A stretch of DNA of 64,000 bases from Azadirachta indica. Taxonomy: Eukaryota > Streptophyta > Magnoliopsida > Sapindales > Meliaceae. Position 1 is the first letter of the stretch. Each line of letters opens with the position of its first letter. The stretch spans positions 6,771,871 to 6,835,870 of the forward strand of contig CM040451.1 of assembly GCA_022749755.1 (NCBI GenBank). Direction: 5' to 3'. Both the position numbers and the translations under genes were made by a program. The notes under the pieces are model-generated. The model saw nothing but the letters and a program-made list of their open reading frames with translations. It searched no databases and was not told the origin of the DNA. Below are positions 14,201-26,700 of this stretch, piece by piece.

Positions 14201-16624
14201 TTTAATAGAAAAATTTTAAGACTATGTTATAAAAAAATAACATATATGTTTTAAAATACAATAAAAATTTTTAAAAGAATTTTAAAAATTTTATTGTCGA
14301 AAATATAAAATTTAAATTATTTTTTAGTAAAAATAGTTATTTTTAATTCGTAAAAGTCCTTCTCTAGTATTAACTAAATAATATAAAGAAAATAAAAAAA
14401 TTAACATTAAAAAGGTCCTTATAGCTCATAAAAAAGTGAAACCAAATAGACATTTATTTACTTCTAGTAGCATATAATAATAGGGACTAAATTGTTAAAA
14501 TTTTAAAATTAAAACTTAGTTTCTTGTTTGACAAGTTTAGGGATGAAAATTAATAATAATTTTCTATTTTTGTATATTTTGTTTAGCCTGTGACACCGTG
14601 GATAACATTATTGTGCAAATTATTTGTATATATAAAGGAGAATTATGTTCACGGATTTAGATTCTCTTTCACATTCAATTTGCCCCTTTTTTTTTTAATT
14701 TTACAAAGTATAAATTATGCAACTAATATTTAATAATTTTTAAATTCATTTTTGAAAATCTAAGCTTTTAAAATTGTTTTATGCATTTTTGGAGAATATA
14801 CCTCTAAAAAAATCATTAAAAAAAAAATTCCTTTTCATTGATTCACGAAATAATTGTAGTAAGCATCTTTTTGTTCATAAAATGTATTTTCATAAATGTA
14901 ACATTTTAAAATAGTATAATAATATATTTATCTCTAAACTTTGTCAAAATAATTAGTTTAATTTTAATAATTTAGTCCCTACCTATTACCCATCATATTA
15001 AAGACTGAATTGTTAAATTTCAGTAAATTATATCTTCATTTATTATTTTAATAAAATTTAGGAATAACAATTGTATCATTCAAATCCAAAATTATGAATA
15101 TTATTTGTAAAAATCTAGTAAATTGGAAGGATTATTAAACTTTCAATTTTACAAATATAAAATTCCAATCTTTATCTTTACTTTATAAATGATACAAAAT
15201 GATATCCTCAAATCAGCCAACTATTACAAGTGTAACAGCACCACGTGTGGGATAATAACATTTTGGTCCTTAGTCTTTAACAAAATAACATATTAGAATA
15301 TATTTTGGTAGTTTCAAAAAAATTAGTCTTTAATTTAGTAAAATCCCGGATATGAATAAAAATGTTAAATTTGAATAAATTGTATATTAATTTATTATTT
15401 TTATTTTTCTATAAGATAAAGTATATAATTTTTTTCTTTTAAAGACATGAAAGATCTGGATAAAAGAATAGCAAATGGGTTACAAGTTAATATGGGGATA
15501 GTGTGGGACGGTGGGTGCATATAGCACACAAAATGTTTTTTAGTAGTAGCACATGGTAATTAAAAGTAAGTTATGGAAACAAAAGTAAGTGGAAGTGGTA
15601 TGGGGTTTATTCTTTACAATACTTTGATTGATTGGATTCTTCCTCTAAATATTATTATTTTTTTATTTAATTAATTCATTAATTATGTAAATATAAGAAA
15701 GGATGAATAGCTCTTAATTTTATACATTTTTTATACTATTTATAAACAGTTAGATTAAGGTACTTCCAATAGGTGTAATTAAATTTGAAATGTGCATTAA
15801 TTATACCATATTAATTATATGTTTCAGATCAAATCTTAACCAATAAAAATGTTTATATCCGATCATTTATAAAAAATACGTAAAACTAAATTACTAATGA
15901 TACATATTTGATCTAATATATACTTGATATCTTGGGTAATAAAATATTCCCTATAATTTTGTGTTGTGAGAAGAGGAAGTGGGTCAAGTTATTATGATTT
16001 GGCCATGCACCGTTTTGATGGCGTCTTTTTGATAGAATATATAGTCGTTGAGAAAAGAAGGTGATTCTACAATCATTAGCATCACCTTTCACTTTGATTT
16101 ATAATTGATATCTTCTTCCCTTTCTCCATTTGAGACTACCTTTTATCATTTTGTTTTACTGTATATAATAAAATGCGGTGAAAAGTAGTGAGGACATGTG
16201 TAAAAAAAATATCACTTCAATTTTTGGCTAATATAATTAAGAAGAAATAATTAAAAGAAGTCAAAGTTTAGCGTTAAAAAGATGAACAAAAAGGTATAAA
16301 CATCTTAACGGTTGATCATCAGTTTCACTCAATTGATTTATTTATTTTTTTTGTTCTTTTCTAGTTTTGTTTCGTTTTAATTTTTTGAGAATCGGTTGGT
16401 TTGATTCGATTTTAAGATTTTAATTGAAATAAATTTAAAAATCTATTTGAAATATCAAAATATTTAAAAAAAAATTAATCAAATATAAAAAAAATTCGAA
16501 AGTAAAAAATTTCTAGTATATGTGTGAGTACTTTATCTTTTCATTCATAAAAGTAAAAATATAAACTAAGGTGTAAAATATATTTTTCTAAATAAAAGCT
16601 AAAATCACTCGATTTAATTCAGGT
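11250..16624. other. Intergenic spacer with scattered MITE-like ends
   Basis: No coding region supported in 5.4 kb. The phrase 'GGG(A/G)TAATAACATTT(T)GGTC(C/T)' and its relatives occur at 11589 and 15249, with a variant near 13985. They are probably ends or fragments of one short inverted-repeat family also found at 29575 and 40227. The rest is AT-rich sequence without recognisable structure. Confidence 0.6.
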
Positions 16625-16629
16625 CTATG
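16625..16629. repeat. Target-site duplication CTATG (left copy)
   Basis: CTATG directly abuts the TG that opens the 5' LTR and is repeated exactly at 23749-23753 after the CA that closes the 3' LTR. A 5-bp duplication is standard for Ty3/Gypsy integrase. Confidence 0.9.
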
Positions 16630-17477
16630 TGATGCAAATACGGATGCACACAAGAGCAATGATCCAATTCAGCTACCTAATGGTCCCGTTATAAGAGCAA
16701 GAATGAAAAAATTTAAAGATGCATTGAATGGGATGATTTAAGGTTTGTGGGATGATCTTGCAACAATTCAAGAGTGTAAGAAAGAGTCAAATATCAAACT
16801 TGGACTTCAAAACAATAATCAGAGCTTGGTAACATTGACACAAATACAAGAAAGCAAAACCTAAAGATTAAAGCTTTTATGGAATTCAACTTCTCAAATT
16901 TGTATAAGGCCATATTCGAATGATGTCTCAAGGCTAAGCAAGCATGTTCAAGTCTTTTAATTGCAGTTCGAATCAGATCGTCATCATGATGCAAGTTTCG
17001 AATTCCATGTGTCAGTTTGGGCTAAGTCGCTGTTCAAGCCCATTAGCTATTTTAGTCTTATTTATAAACATATATTTATAGTTTGTTATGTGTTTGGGCT
17101 GTTAACTCTAATTATTAAGCCCAAATTCAGTTTATTTTATTTTAAGTTAGAATAAGTTTAATTTTGTGGTCAAACACTTCAATTAGGGTTACTTATCTCT
17201 TGTACCCTTATATATTCAGCCACATGCTCCCATGGAGGAGGAATTACTTTTTTCGAATGAAATTAAATTGAGAGTGTTTTCTCTTGTTTTGATTCTTGCT
17301 TGAATCAAGGTTCTTACAATCAAAACTAATTACTTTGAGGGTATTTATTCTAAGGTTCTATTTCACAAGTTGAAATTGGGTTGCAGACTTGGGTGAATCT
17401 GATTTAGCTTTCCAAGGGGTTGCTTCCATGCGTAAAGATATTGGGTCTCAAGTTTAATATACTCAGGGTTCGTATCA
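16630..17477 (+). repeat. 5' LTR of Gypsy element (848 bp)
   Basis: Starts TGATGCAAAT and ends TTCGTATCA. It contains a TATA-like TTATATATT at 17208-17216 that could mark the U3/R border. It carries 11 bases (near 16970) that the 3' LTR lacks. The coding tail seen in the 3' LTR is interrupted here by TAA where the 3' copy has CAA. Confidence 0.95.
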
Positions 17478-17480
17478 GTT

Positions 17481-17493
17481 TGGTATCAGAGCT
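17481..17493 (+). other. Primer-binding site (initiator Met-tRNA)
   Basis: TGGTATCAGAGCT lies three bases after the 5' LTR. This is the usual complement of the 3' end of plant initiator methionine tRNA used to prime minus-strand synthesis. Confidence 0.9.
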
Positions 17494-18320
17494 ACGGCTC
17501 TAAATCAGGTTATATCGTCTTTCAAATTTGTCTATTTGTTTCTTTAGTTTCTGAGTCTGTTTTGCTTCAATTCCATTTATTTTTTTTTTTTTTGTGTTTA
17601 TTATATCAAAAAAAAAAACAAGAAGAGGGTTTCCTTTCAATTCACAGCAAGTCAAGTTTGGGTTCTATCAATCTCCAATTCGGTTGATTTAGTCTTTGTC
17701 TAATTCGTTTCTTTTGTGTCTCTTTTTATTTATTTTTGTTTGGTCACTCCTAGGTGTTTGGAAGTAAAAAAAAAAAAAATATTAAAAAAAAAGAAGAGAA
17801 AAGCAGAGCATTTGGCCAAGAGAAGAAAAAAAAAAAAGGGGGCAGGTGTTGAACGAAAATAAGGAAAATAAAAAGAAAAATCAGATTACTTCAAGGAGTT
17901 TGACCAAATCAAGCCTACATTCCAAAATAAGATAGGATTTGCTTCCTAATCTTTCCATAATTTTTGGTTGACTTTCTTATTCCTGTACTGAATTTTTTTT
18001 TTTCTTTGGTCTTAATATTTCGTTTATCATTTCTAAAATCTATTTCCTAGTCCTTGTGCTTACCCAATTTGTTGCCTATCTAAATTAGTTTTATTTTACT
18101 TTTCATTGTATTTAGTAAGTTTGTATAAATTTTGATTTTTGCAACTAATCTTAATGAGAGAATTAGAGTGAAAAAAAGGCTTAGTGTGAGCTTATCTAGA
18201 GAAAAGCCATAAATTAAGTGTGAAACACGAGCGAACTTGAGTGATAACATTATTTGAGTGAAACACGTGAGGGAGTGAAGTGAGGAAATTATTCTTTTGC
18301 TTTACTAACTGTCTTGCAGG
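17494..18320 (+). other. Untranslated leader of the Gypsy element
   Basis: About 830 bp between primer site and gag start, with A and T homopolymers and no open frame of note. A leader of this size is usual for Gypsy elements. Packaging signals cannot be seen by eye. Confidence 0.7.
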
Positions 18321-19350
18321 ATGAGTGGACAAGCAAGAAATCCACAAGGTGAGATAGATCGATTTCAAGCCTTAACTGAGTTGTTGCAAGTCATGGATAG
18401 AAAATATGGAGAGTTGGTTGATAGAATGGAGAGGCTGGAGGTTTCAGCCACAAGAGGGCAGCCACCTAATGCTCCTAATCCAACCATGCAAATTAGGCGA
18501 GTTCCGAGAAGAGCTCAATTAGATGATAGCTTTAATGATAGTGAATCACTTGATGACAATGGAGAGGAAGAACAGGTGAGACCGAGGGTAAGAAACAATA
18601 ACAATAGCAACAGTGGGGTCAAACTGAAAATTCCACCATTTTATGGAAGAATGGATTCTGAGGCATACTTGGATTGGGAAACGAAGATTGAATTAATGTT
18701 TGATTGCAATGACTACACTGAATCCAAGAAGTTGAAGCTTACCGTGGCTGTTTTTGAAGCTTATGCTATTACTTGGTGGGATGATACTAAGCAAAAGCGA
18801 AGGAGAAATAGGGAAAGGCCCATTGAAGAGTAGAGAGATCTAAAATCCATCATGCGCAAGAGATTTGTACCAAGCTACTACTATAGAGAATTGTATAATC
18901 GACTTCAAAATCTCACTCAAGGGTCTAAGAGTGTTGAGGATATATTACAAGGAGATGGAGGTAGCAATGATAAGAGCAAATGTAGAGAAAGATAATGAAG
19001 CTACAATGGCAAGATTCCTCAATGGTTTGAACAAGGAGATTTCTAATGTGGTTGAATTGCAGCCATATATGGAGCTAGAAGACTTGCTTCACCTTGCATT
19101 GAAGGTTGAAAAGCAACTGAAAAAGAGAGGTCGTACAAGTCAGTTTTCCTCTTATACTTCTTCATTCAAATCAAATTAGAGAAAAGATGATAAAGCTTCA
19201 TCATCCAAGCCTAAAATTGAATGCAAAGAGTTTCCCAAAACATCCAACTCAAGTAAAGACAAGGGTAAGCTTGATTCTACTACTAACACCAGAAATATTA
19301 AATGTTTTAAATGTCAAGGTGTAGGACATTACAAGCAGGATTGCCCAAAT
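18321..19350 (+). pseudogene. Gypsy gag, broken
   Basis: Starts at ATG 18321 (MSGQARNPQGE...). A coiled-coil-like N-terminus (LLQVMDRKYGELVDRMERLE) leads to the capsid-like block (KLKIPPFYGRMDSEAYLDWE, then ITWWD) and a CCHC zinc knuckle at 19303-19344 (C-x2-C-x4-H-x4-C). It is broken by TAG at 18831-18833, a frame change near 18940-18945 just before YYKEMEVAMIRANVE, and TAG at 19177-19179. Both TAGs sit where related proteins appear to have Trp. Gag would form the particle core and bind RNA through the knuckle. Confidence 0.9.
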
Positions 19351-20300
19351 CAAAGAACCATATTCATGCTTGAGGGAGAGTACTATTCGGCCAGTGAAGA
19401 GGAGAATGAACAAGAGACGATGCCAACTCTTGAAGATGCAAGTGATGAAGAAGGGGATGATCAATTTACTATGGCAGAAAGTGGTAAGGCTCTTGTATCA
19501 AGAAGAGTTTTGAATATGCAAGTCCAACAGGAAGAACGTGATCAAAGAGAGAATCTCTTCCATACTAGGTGTCTTGTAAAGGATAGGGTTTGTGATGTGA
19601 TAATTGATGGTGGCAGTGTAACTAATGTTGCTAGTACTACTCTTGTAGAAAAGTTGGGGTTACCTACTTTAAAACATCCACATCCTTACAAGTTGAAGTG
19701 GCTTAATGATTGTGGGGAAATTAGGGTGACAAAGCAAGTTCTTGTTGCCTTCAAAATAGGCAAGTATAGAGATGAGTTGTTGTTTGATGTAGTGCCCATA
19801 CATGCTGGTCATCTCTTGTTAGGACGCCCTTGGCAATTTGACAGAAGGGTGTTACATAATGGTTTTACAAATCATTATACTTTTGAGAAAGATGGGAAGA
19901 AAATTACTCTTGTACCACTTTCACCTAAAGAAGTTTATGAAGGTGAGCTTAGAAGAATGCAAAGTCAGAGAGAAAACAAGAGTGAGAAGAAAAGAATGAG
20001 TGAAGGTGTAACAAAGGAGGGTGAGTTTTCAAAAGAAAAGAGTGGCAAAAATAATGAGAAAGAAAAAAAAGTGAGTTCGAATGGAGAGAGGCAGAATTCA
20101 AATGAGGGAAAAAGAGTGGAGGAAAAAGAAACAATTGAGTGTAAAAAGAAACAAGTGAGCTTTTATGCAAAAAGGAGTGATATTAAGGCGGCTTGGTTTT
20201 CCAACAAAAGTATACTTGTACTTATGTACAAGAAACTTTACTTAAACACTAATGACCTTAATACTTCTTTGCCTACTGCATTTGTTTATCTTTTACAGGC
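19351..20300 (+). pseudogene. Gypsy aspartic protease region
   Basis: In the same frame as the zinc knuckle. The active-site strand reads DVIIDGGSVTNVAS, the plant chromovirus form in which D-G-G replaces the retroviral D-S/T-G; the flap-end block HLLLGRPWQFDR follows. A highly charged Lys/Glu/Ser-rich linker (about 19930-20180) separates it from reverse transcriptase. The stretch itself has no stop, but translation from gag would be cut off upstream. Confidence 0.88.
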
Positions 20301-21270
20301 TTATGAAGATGTTTTTGCCGAGGAGGTACCCAATGAATTGCCACCCATTAGGGGTATCGAGCATCAGATCGATTTTATTCCTGGAGCTTCAATTCCAAAT
20401 AAACCAGCCTATAGGAGTAATCCTGAGGAGACAAAAGAGCTTCAAAGGCAAGTTGAGGAGTTGTTAAACCAAGGGATATGTTAGAGAAAGTATGAGTCCA
20501 TGTGCTGTTCTTGTTCTATTGGTACCTAAGAAAGATGGCTCTTGGCGTATGTGTGTTGATTGTTGGGCAATTAATAACATTACGGTAAAGTATCGCCATC
20601 CTATTTTTAGGCTAGATGATATGCTTGATGAATTATATGGTTCTACTATCTTTAGCAAAATTGATTTGAAAAGTGGGTATCATCAAATTCGCATGAGAAA
20701 GGGTGATGAGTGGAAAATTGCATTCAAAACAACATATGGTCTGTATGAATGGTTAGTTATGCCTTTTGGTTTAACTAATGCACCTAGTACTTTCATGAGG
20801 CTTATGAACCATGTTTGGAAAGATTTAATTGGAAAATTTGTTGTTGTATACTTTGATGATATCTTTGTGTATTCCAAAAATTCAAATGAACACGTAAAAC
20901 ATTTAAGGGCTGTACTTGATATTTTGAGGAAAGAAAAGTTATATGCTAACATTAAAAAGTGTTCTTTTTGTTTAGATCGAATTGTGTTTTTAGGTTTCGT
21001 GGTAAGTGCTCAAGGCATTGAAGTTGATGAAGAAAAGGTAAGTGCTATAAAAAATTGGCCTATTCCTAAATCGGTAAGTGAGGTAAGAAGTTTTCATGGA
21101 TTGACTAATTTTTATAGACGGTTTGTAAAAGATTTTAGCACCATTGCGGCACCCTTTACAGAGGTAATTAAAAAGAATTGTACTTTTAAGTGGGACAAAG
21201 AACAAGAGCATGCATTTACTTTATTGAAAGATAAGCTTTGTAAGGCACCCATTCTTGCCTTGCCTAACTT
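20300..21270 (+). pseudogene. Gypsy reverse transcriptase, one frameshift
   Basis: Starts in one frame (EDVFAEEVPNELPPIRGIEH) and shifts near 20474-20480 (about one extra base after NQG) into the next, where [41 protein letters not shown] and the catalytic YFDD (20849-20860) follow. Trp in VDCWAINN replaces what is usually Arg. The polymerase core is otherwise well kept, as expected for a young copy. Confidence 0.93.
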
Positions 21271-21640
21271 TACTAATACTTTTAAACTTGAATGTGATGC
21301 ATCAGGATTGGGCATTGGGGCTGTTCTTATGCAGGAAAAGAGGCCAATTGCCTATTTTAGTGAAAAGCTCCATAGCGCCTCATTGAATTATCCTACTTAC
21401 GACAAAGAGCTTTATGCTTTGGTGAGAGCTTTGGAAAACCGGTAGCATTTCTTGTGGCCTAAGGAATTTGTTATTCATACTGACCATCAATCTTTGAAGT
21501 TCATTAAAAGTCAAGGTAAGTTGAACAAACGACATGCCAAATGGGTCGAATTTATTGAGACTTTTCCTTATGTGATTAAATACAAGCAAGGTAAAGACAA
21601 TGTTGTGGCTGATGCACTTTCACGGAGGTATACTTTACTT
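21271..21640 (+). pseudogene. Gypsy RNase H domain, one nonsense codon
   Basis: The first catalytic Asp lies in ECDASG (DASG at 21296-21307), followed by [15 protein letters not shown] and, after a TAG at 21443-21445, [11 protein letters not shown] and [11 protein letters not shown]. The TAG stands where Gln is usual. The domain removes the RNA template during reverse transcription. Confidence 0.9.
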
Positions 21641-21699
21641 AATACTTTAGATGCAAGAATGCTTGGATTTGAACATATTAAAACTCTTTATGATGATGA

Positions 21700-23146
21700 T
21701 TCTGACTTTTCTAGCATTTTCAAAGTATGTGAGAAAGCTGCATATGGTAAGTTTTATAGAATGGATGGGTTTTTGTTTAAAGAAAATAAATTGTGCGTAC
21801 CTATTTGTTCTTTGAGAGAATTGCTTGTAAAAGAGTCTCATGGGGGTGGTTTAATGGGACATTTTGGCATTACAAAAATTTTAGACACTTTAGATGAACA
21901 CTTCTATTGGCCTAAAATGAAAAATGATGTGCAAAGAGTTTGTGATAGATGTGTTGTGTGCAAACAAGCTAAATCCAAAGTTTTAAATTAAGGTTTGTAT
22001 ACTCCTTTACCTGTTTCTAGTGAACCTTAGACTAATATTTTCATGAATTTTGTTTTGAGTTTACCTAGATCGAAAAAGGGGAAAGATTCTATTTTTGTAG
22101 TGGTTGATAGGTTTTCCAAAATGTCACACTTTATACCTTATAATAAAACTGATGATGCCACTAATATTGCAAATCTGTTCTTTAGGGAAGTAGTACGTTT
22201 GCATGGCATTCCAAAAACTATTGTTAGTGATAGAGATGTGAAGTTTTTAAGTCATTTTTGAAAAGTTTTGTGGAGTAGATTGGGTACGAAATTGTTATAT
22301 TCTACTACTTGTCACCCACAAACTAATGGTCAAACAGAAGTTGTGAATAGGACTTTGGGAACTTTGTTACGTGCTATTATCCAAAAGAATTTGAAGAATT
22401 GGGAAGAGTGCATTCCATTTGTTGAATTCGCATATAATAGAGTTGTGCATTCTACTACTGGTTTTTCACCGTTTGAAATTGTTTATGGCTTTAACCCACT
22501 AACCCCTTTGGATTTAGTTCCTTTACCTTGTGATGAAAGAACTAGCTTAGATGGGAAAACGAAAGCAGAATTGGTGAGAAAACTACATGCAGATGTGTAC
22601 AAGAACATTGAAAAGAAGAATCAACAAATTACAAATCAAGTAAACAAAGGACGAAGGCGCGTTGTATTCGAGCTTGGTGATTGGGTTTGGGTACATATGC
22701 GAAAGGAAAGGTTTCCAACTCAAAGGAAGTCAAAGCTACATCCAAGAGGAGATGGTCCCTTTCAAGTTGTTGAGAAGATCAATGATAATGCCTACAAATT
22801 GGATCTTCCTGCTGAGTATACTGTGAATGCAACTTTTAATGTGGCTGATCTTTCTCCTTTTGATGTAGATGGTGAAGATTCGTGGACGAATCATCTTGAA
22901 GAGTGAGGGAATGATGCAAATACGGATGCACACAAGAGCAATGATCCAATTCAGCTACCTAATGGTTCCGTTACAAGAGCAAGAATGAAGAAATTCAAAG
23001 ATGCATTGAATGGGATGATTCAAGGTTTGTGGGATGATCTTGCAACAATTCAAGAGTGTAAGAAAGAGTCAAATATCAAGCTTGGACTTCAAGACAATAA
23101 TCACAACTTGGTAACATTGACACAAATACAAGAAGGAAAAACCTAA
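21700..23146 (+). pseudogene. Gypsy integrase with tail extending into the 3' LTR
   Basis: The HHCC zinc domain (H..H..CDRCVVC, about 21839-21970), the core and the C-terminal [14 protein letters not shown] block are all readable in one frame, interrupted by TAA 21989, TAG 22028, TGA 22259 and TGA 22904. The second Asp (SDRD, 22229) and Glu (QTEVVN, 22337) are 35 residues apart as in D,D35E integrases. The first catalytic position (MNF, 22046-22048) is Asn instead of Asp. After the TGA at 22904 the frame stays open for 79 codons into the LTR (PNGSVTRARMKKFKDALNG...) to TAA 23144-23146. Confidence 0.9.
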
Positions 23147-23748
23147 AGATTAAAGCTTCTATGGAATTCAACTTCTCAAATTTGTATAAGGCCATATTCG
23201 AATGACATCTCAAGGCTAAGCAAGCATGTTTAAGTCTTTTAATTGCAGTCGTCATCATGATGCAAGTTTCGGATTCCATGTGTCAGTTTGGGCTATGTTG
23301 CTGTTCAAGCCCATTAGCTATTTTAGTCTTATTTATAAACATATATTTATAGTTTGTTATGTGTTTGGGCTGTTAACTCTAATTATTAAGCCCAAATTCA
23401 GTTTATTTTATTTTAAGTTAGAATAAGTTTAATTTTGTGGCCAAACACTCCAATTAGGGTTACTTATCTCTTGTACCCTTATATATTCAGCCACATGCTC
23501 CCATGGAGGAGGAATTACTTTTTTCGAATGAAATTAAATTGAGAGTGTTTTCTCTTGTTTTGATTCTTGCTTGAATTAAAGTTCTTACAATCAAAACTAA
23601 TTATTTTGAGGGTATTTATTCTAAGGTTCTATTTCACAAGTTGAAATTGGGTTGCAAACTTGGGTGAATCTGATTTAACTTTCCAAAGGGTTGCTTCCAT
23701 GCGTAAAGATATTGGGTCTCAAGTTTAATATACTCGGGGTTCGTATCA
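22912..23748 (+). repeat. 3' LTR of Gypsy element (837 bp)
   Basis: Same ends as the 5' LTR and about 97% identical by hand count; lacks 11 bases present there. Its first 235 bases are the end of the polyprotein frame. TATA-like sequence at 23479-23487. The purine-rich stretch GAAGAGTGAGGGAA just before it would be the polypurine tract. Confidence 0.95.
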
Positions 23749-23753
23749 CTATG
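23749..23753. repeat. Target-site duplication CTATG (right copy)
   Basis: Exact repeat of 16625-16629. Confidence 0.9.
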
Positions 23754-26700
23754 CATGCTCAAACCAAAATGAAAATTAAAATCAAATCGAACCAATCAAA
23801 TTTAATTGATTCGATTCATTTTTAAAATTTGATTATCTTTAAAATTTTTAAGAAAACTAGAACGAACATAAATCTATCCTATCTTGGTTAATAAATTTGT
23901 TTCCAAATCACAAACTTATAGAACAACGATTTTTTTTTTTGTTAAACAAATATTTAAGGTATGTTATTGTCGTATTTTTTCAACTTAATTTTAAAAGTTT
24001 AGTATTTGAAGTATTTAATATGTTTTATATACTTATAATGTATATTAATATGTTAAGTTACCACTTTATTTAAATAAGAACCAATTATTTAATTTCAGAA
24101 GCATTATGTTGAGAATTAAATTATCATATTAGGTAGAGTGTTTCATGTTTTGAGTTATCACTTAGTTTAAGAATTTAAATTTAAAGGTATAGATCCAAAT
24201 AATAGTATTTATATACAGCGTTCCACTCATATACAAACTTATATTCATTTTTCTTTTAAAAGTTTTGGATAAAAATTATCAAAATATCACTTATGAAATA
24301 ACAAACTCTTATTATTATTACTCAAACTCAAAATGGTATAAAAGCACCATATCTTAGACCACTCGAGCTTCTCTCGACAGGCATGTATTATAATTTAATC
24401 AATTATTAATTTGTTCAAAAGAAACAAAAAATTTGTATCAAATATGTTACAATATTATAACTCAATATAATTTGATTTAATTTTTTTAATATTACGGTCA
24501 CAATATAATCTTATAATATATGATTAAGGATCTACCAAGAGTCCAGTTAGAATATTATTGTAAAATTATCCTCGTAGATTTATTCTCATAATGGCAATTT
24601 CTATCTTAACCTACTAACTAACCATATAATCTGACTTAAAATTCAAGTATAATCTTTTAATTTTCAAATTAAATTTCACTTGAATTTCACATATCTATGC
24701 ATATATAGTATGATATTAGCACTTGGATTTAAAGAAAATTTGACCACTTATGTAGTACAAAATATAAGACTGGAACACATGCTCTACCCTTAAAAGGCAT
24801 GTGTTCTTTACCATCGAGTGAAGGGTTGGATGGCAATTAATACTTATCTTAAAATTACCTACATTGCTTTTTTATTAGGAAGGATAATATCAAAAGTTCA
24901 TGTTATGAGGTTGAGACAAACATTTTCATTGATATGATAGTGTATTGAAAAGGAAGAATTGAAGTTGGTAAAAAGAGCATATTGCTATCTTTTATTATAT
25001 ATACATTGTGAAAGTGCTCTTTTTGCCTTAATTAGTGGGAATGGTGTTTGCATTTCATCAAATATTCTCTTTGATCTTTTGAAGAGAGGTATTGGGCAAG
25101 TGGGTTCCATAGTTAAGATTTTGATCATTATTCCATTTGGTTTTTTAATGGTATAATATTATTAAGTATTTTTATTTTTATTTACCTAAATTTATCCAAA
25201 AAAAGCTCTAAGCGGATTTTTATTATATTATTTAGTAACATTCTATTTTGTATATAGTTATTTTAAAATTAAATATGTATAGTAATAAGTAAGATAAAGA
25301 AAAAAAAATACTTTATAAAATGTGGCTATAAAATCTTTTTAATTTTTATGTAATATATTTTATATCATAGTGCTATAATTTGTCAATGTTTAGTTACAAT
25401 AATTGAATAAATGATCTCTTTCTTAATTTAAAAAGATTATTATTATTATTATTATTTAAATTCTTTGCTTATATAATTGATACTCGGTAGTTTACTAATA
25501 TAAATGATCAATCAATTAACTCTGTCCTTACATAAAGTTTTAAGGATCTTGAAGGACATAGAATTAAAGCATGTCCATAAATTTTGAGAGCTTCTAAATA
25601 TCAAGATAGTTAAGTTTTGCATTAAAAATTAATACAAATTTTGGTTACGTTAATCTTATTAAGAAAAAGATCAATACTTTCTTAATGCATCACCTAATTA
25701 TGTAATTCTTCTCTATTATTTAAAAAAAGCGTGGTATTTTCATAAATTCTAAATCTTTCGATTTTGCCTTTAATGTTTTAAATTTGAATTGGATTGAATT
25801 ATTAACCGATTTTTGTGCCGCATTTTTCAAATGATAGAGGGAACTATGTATTTAGGCCAAAGGAATATCAGACATTTCTCTCTTGCATTACTTTTTGTGA
25901 CTAATTTTAGGCAAGGTTTTAAGTACTAGTTAGTTTAATTGGTAATTTTTTTTTAAAGTGATACAAGAGGTTTGAGGTTCAAATTTGACCTATTAGATTT
26001 GAGAGGAATTTGAATTATTTTCTCACAATAATATACATATATATATTAATATATATATATTATATGTTATAAGCATTTTTCTAATTTGCCTTTAATGAAT
26101 TGGTTTGCTAATACTAATAGATATCAAATTTGACACTAATTAATATTATATTTAAATGTAAATAGAAAATATAAACAAACAAACATACATTATATCACAA
26201 TTGTATCGATATAATATTATACCCAAAAGAAAATTGTTAATCATATTAAATATAAAATTATAAGATATAATATTAAAAATTGATAAAATATCACATCATA
26301 TTAGTAATATTGTACAAAAATATATAATAGATTGAACTTTTAATGTGTAAATTCTATATATATAGCGAATTATAATATTTTACGATAATTTATGAGTATT
26401 AGTTGGTTCAACTGATAAAATCTTTTATAATAATACAAGATTTTACTTGTTTATATTAGAAAAATAATTTATTTTATTATAATATTTAAAAAAATATATT
26501 AACTAATTTATGGGTATTGACATTTTATCTTACTAGTAGTTTTTAATGTCACTAGCCCCTCTTTTTCACTTGTAACATATATTCCGAACGGATTGGACCG
26601 GGTTCGCAAATTTGGGTTCAGATAACCGAAAGCGGACCGGGACGAGCATTCGGATCAGATTTGTCGGGTCAAACCATGTGTGCCTAACCTGATATAACAA

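Larger units (their letters stand above)
16630..23748 (+). mobile_element. Full-length Ty3/Gypsy retrotransposon, chromovirus type
   Basis: A 7.1-kb element with LTRs at 16630-17477 and 22912-23748, TG...CA ends, CTATG duplications on both sides, a primer-binding site matching plant initiator Met-tRNA, and pol in the Gypsy order protease, reverse transcriptase, RNase H, integrase. Hand alignment of the LTRs gives about 27 substitutions over 837 aligned bases (about 3%, roughly 24 of them transitions) and one 11-bp indel (present in the 5' copy near 16970, absent from the 3' copy). That implies a fairly recent insertion, of order one million years if a common plant rate is assumed. The coding region is inactivated. 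The clade is probably a CRM-like chromovirus because the reading frame overlaps the 3' LTR; this is tentative. Confidence 0.95.

Noticed and set aside
19949..20170. Minus-strand Leu/Ser/His-rich frame
   Set aside because: Reverse complement of the Lys/Glu-rich linker of the Gypsy polyprotein.
24959..25156. 65-codon frame with hydrophobic stretches
   Set aside because: No start context, no homologous motif, and flanked by AT-rich spacer; likely chance.
26583..26690. GC-rich island upstream of the isomerase gene as a possible exon or tRNA
   Set aside because: No open frame with splice signals and no cloverleaf; the repeated ACCGGGT phrases look like a repeat scrap.
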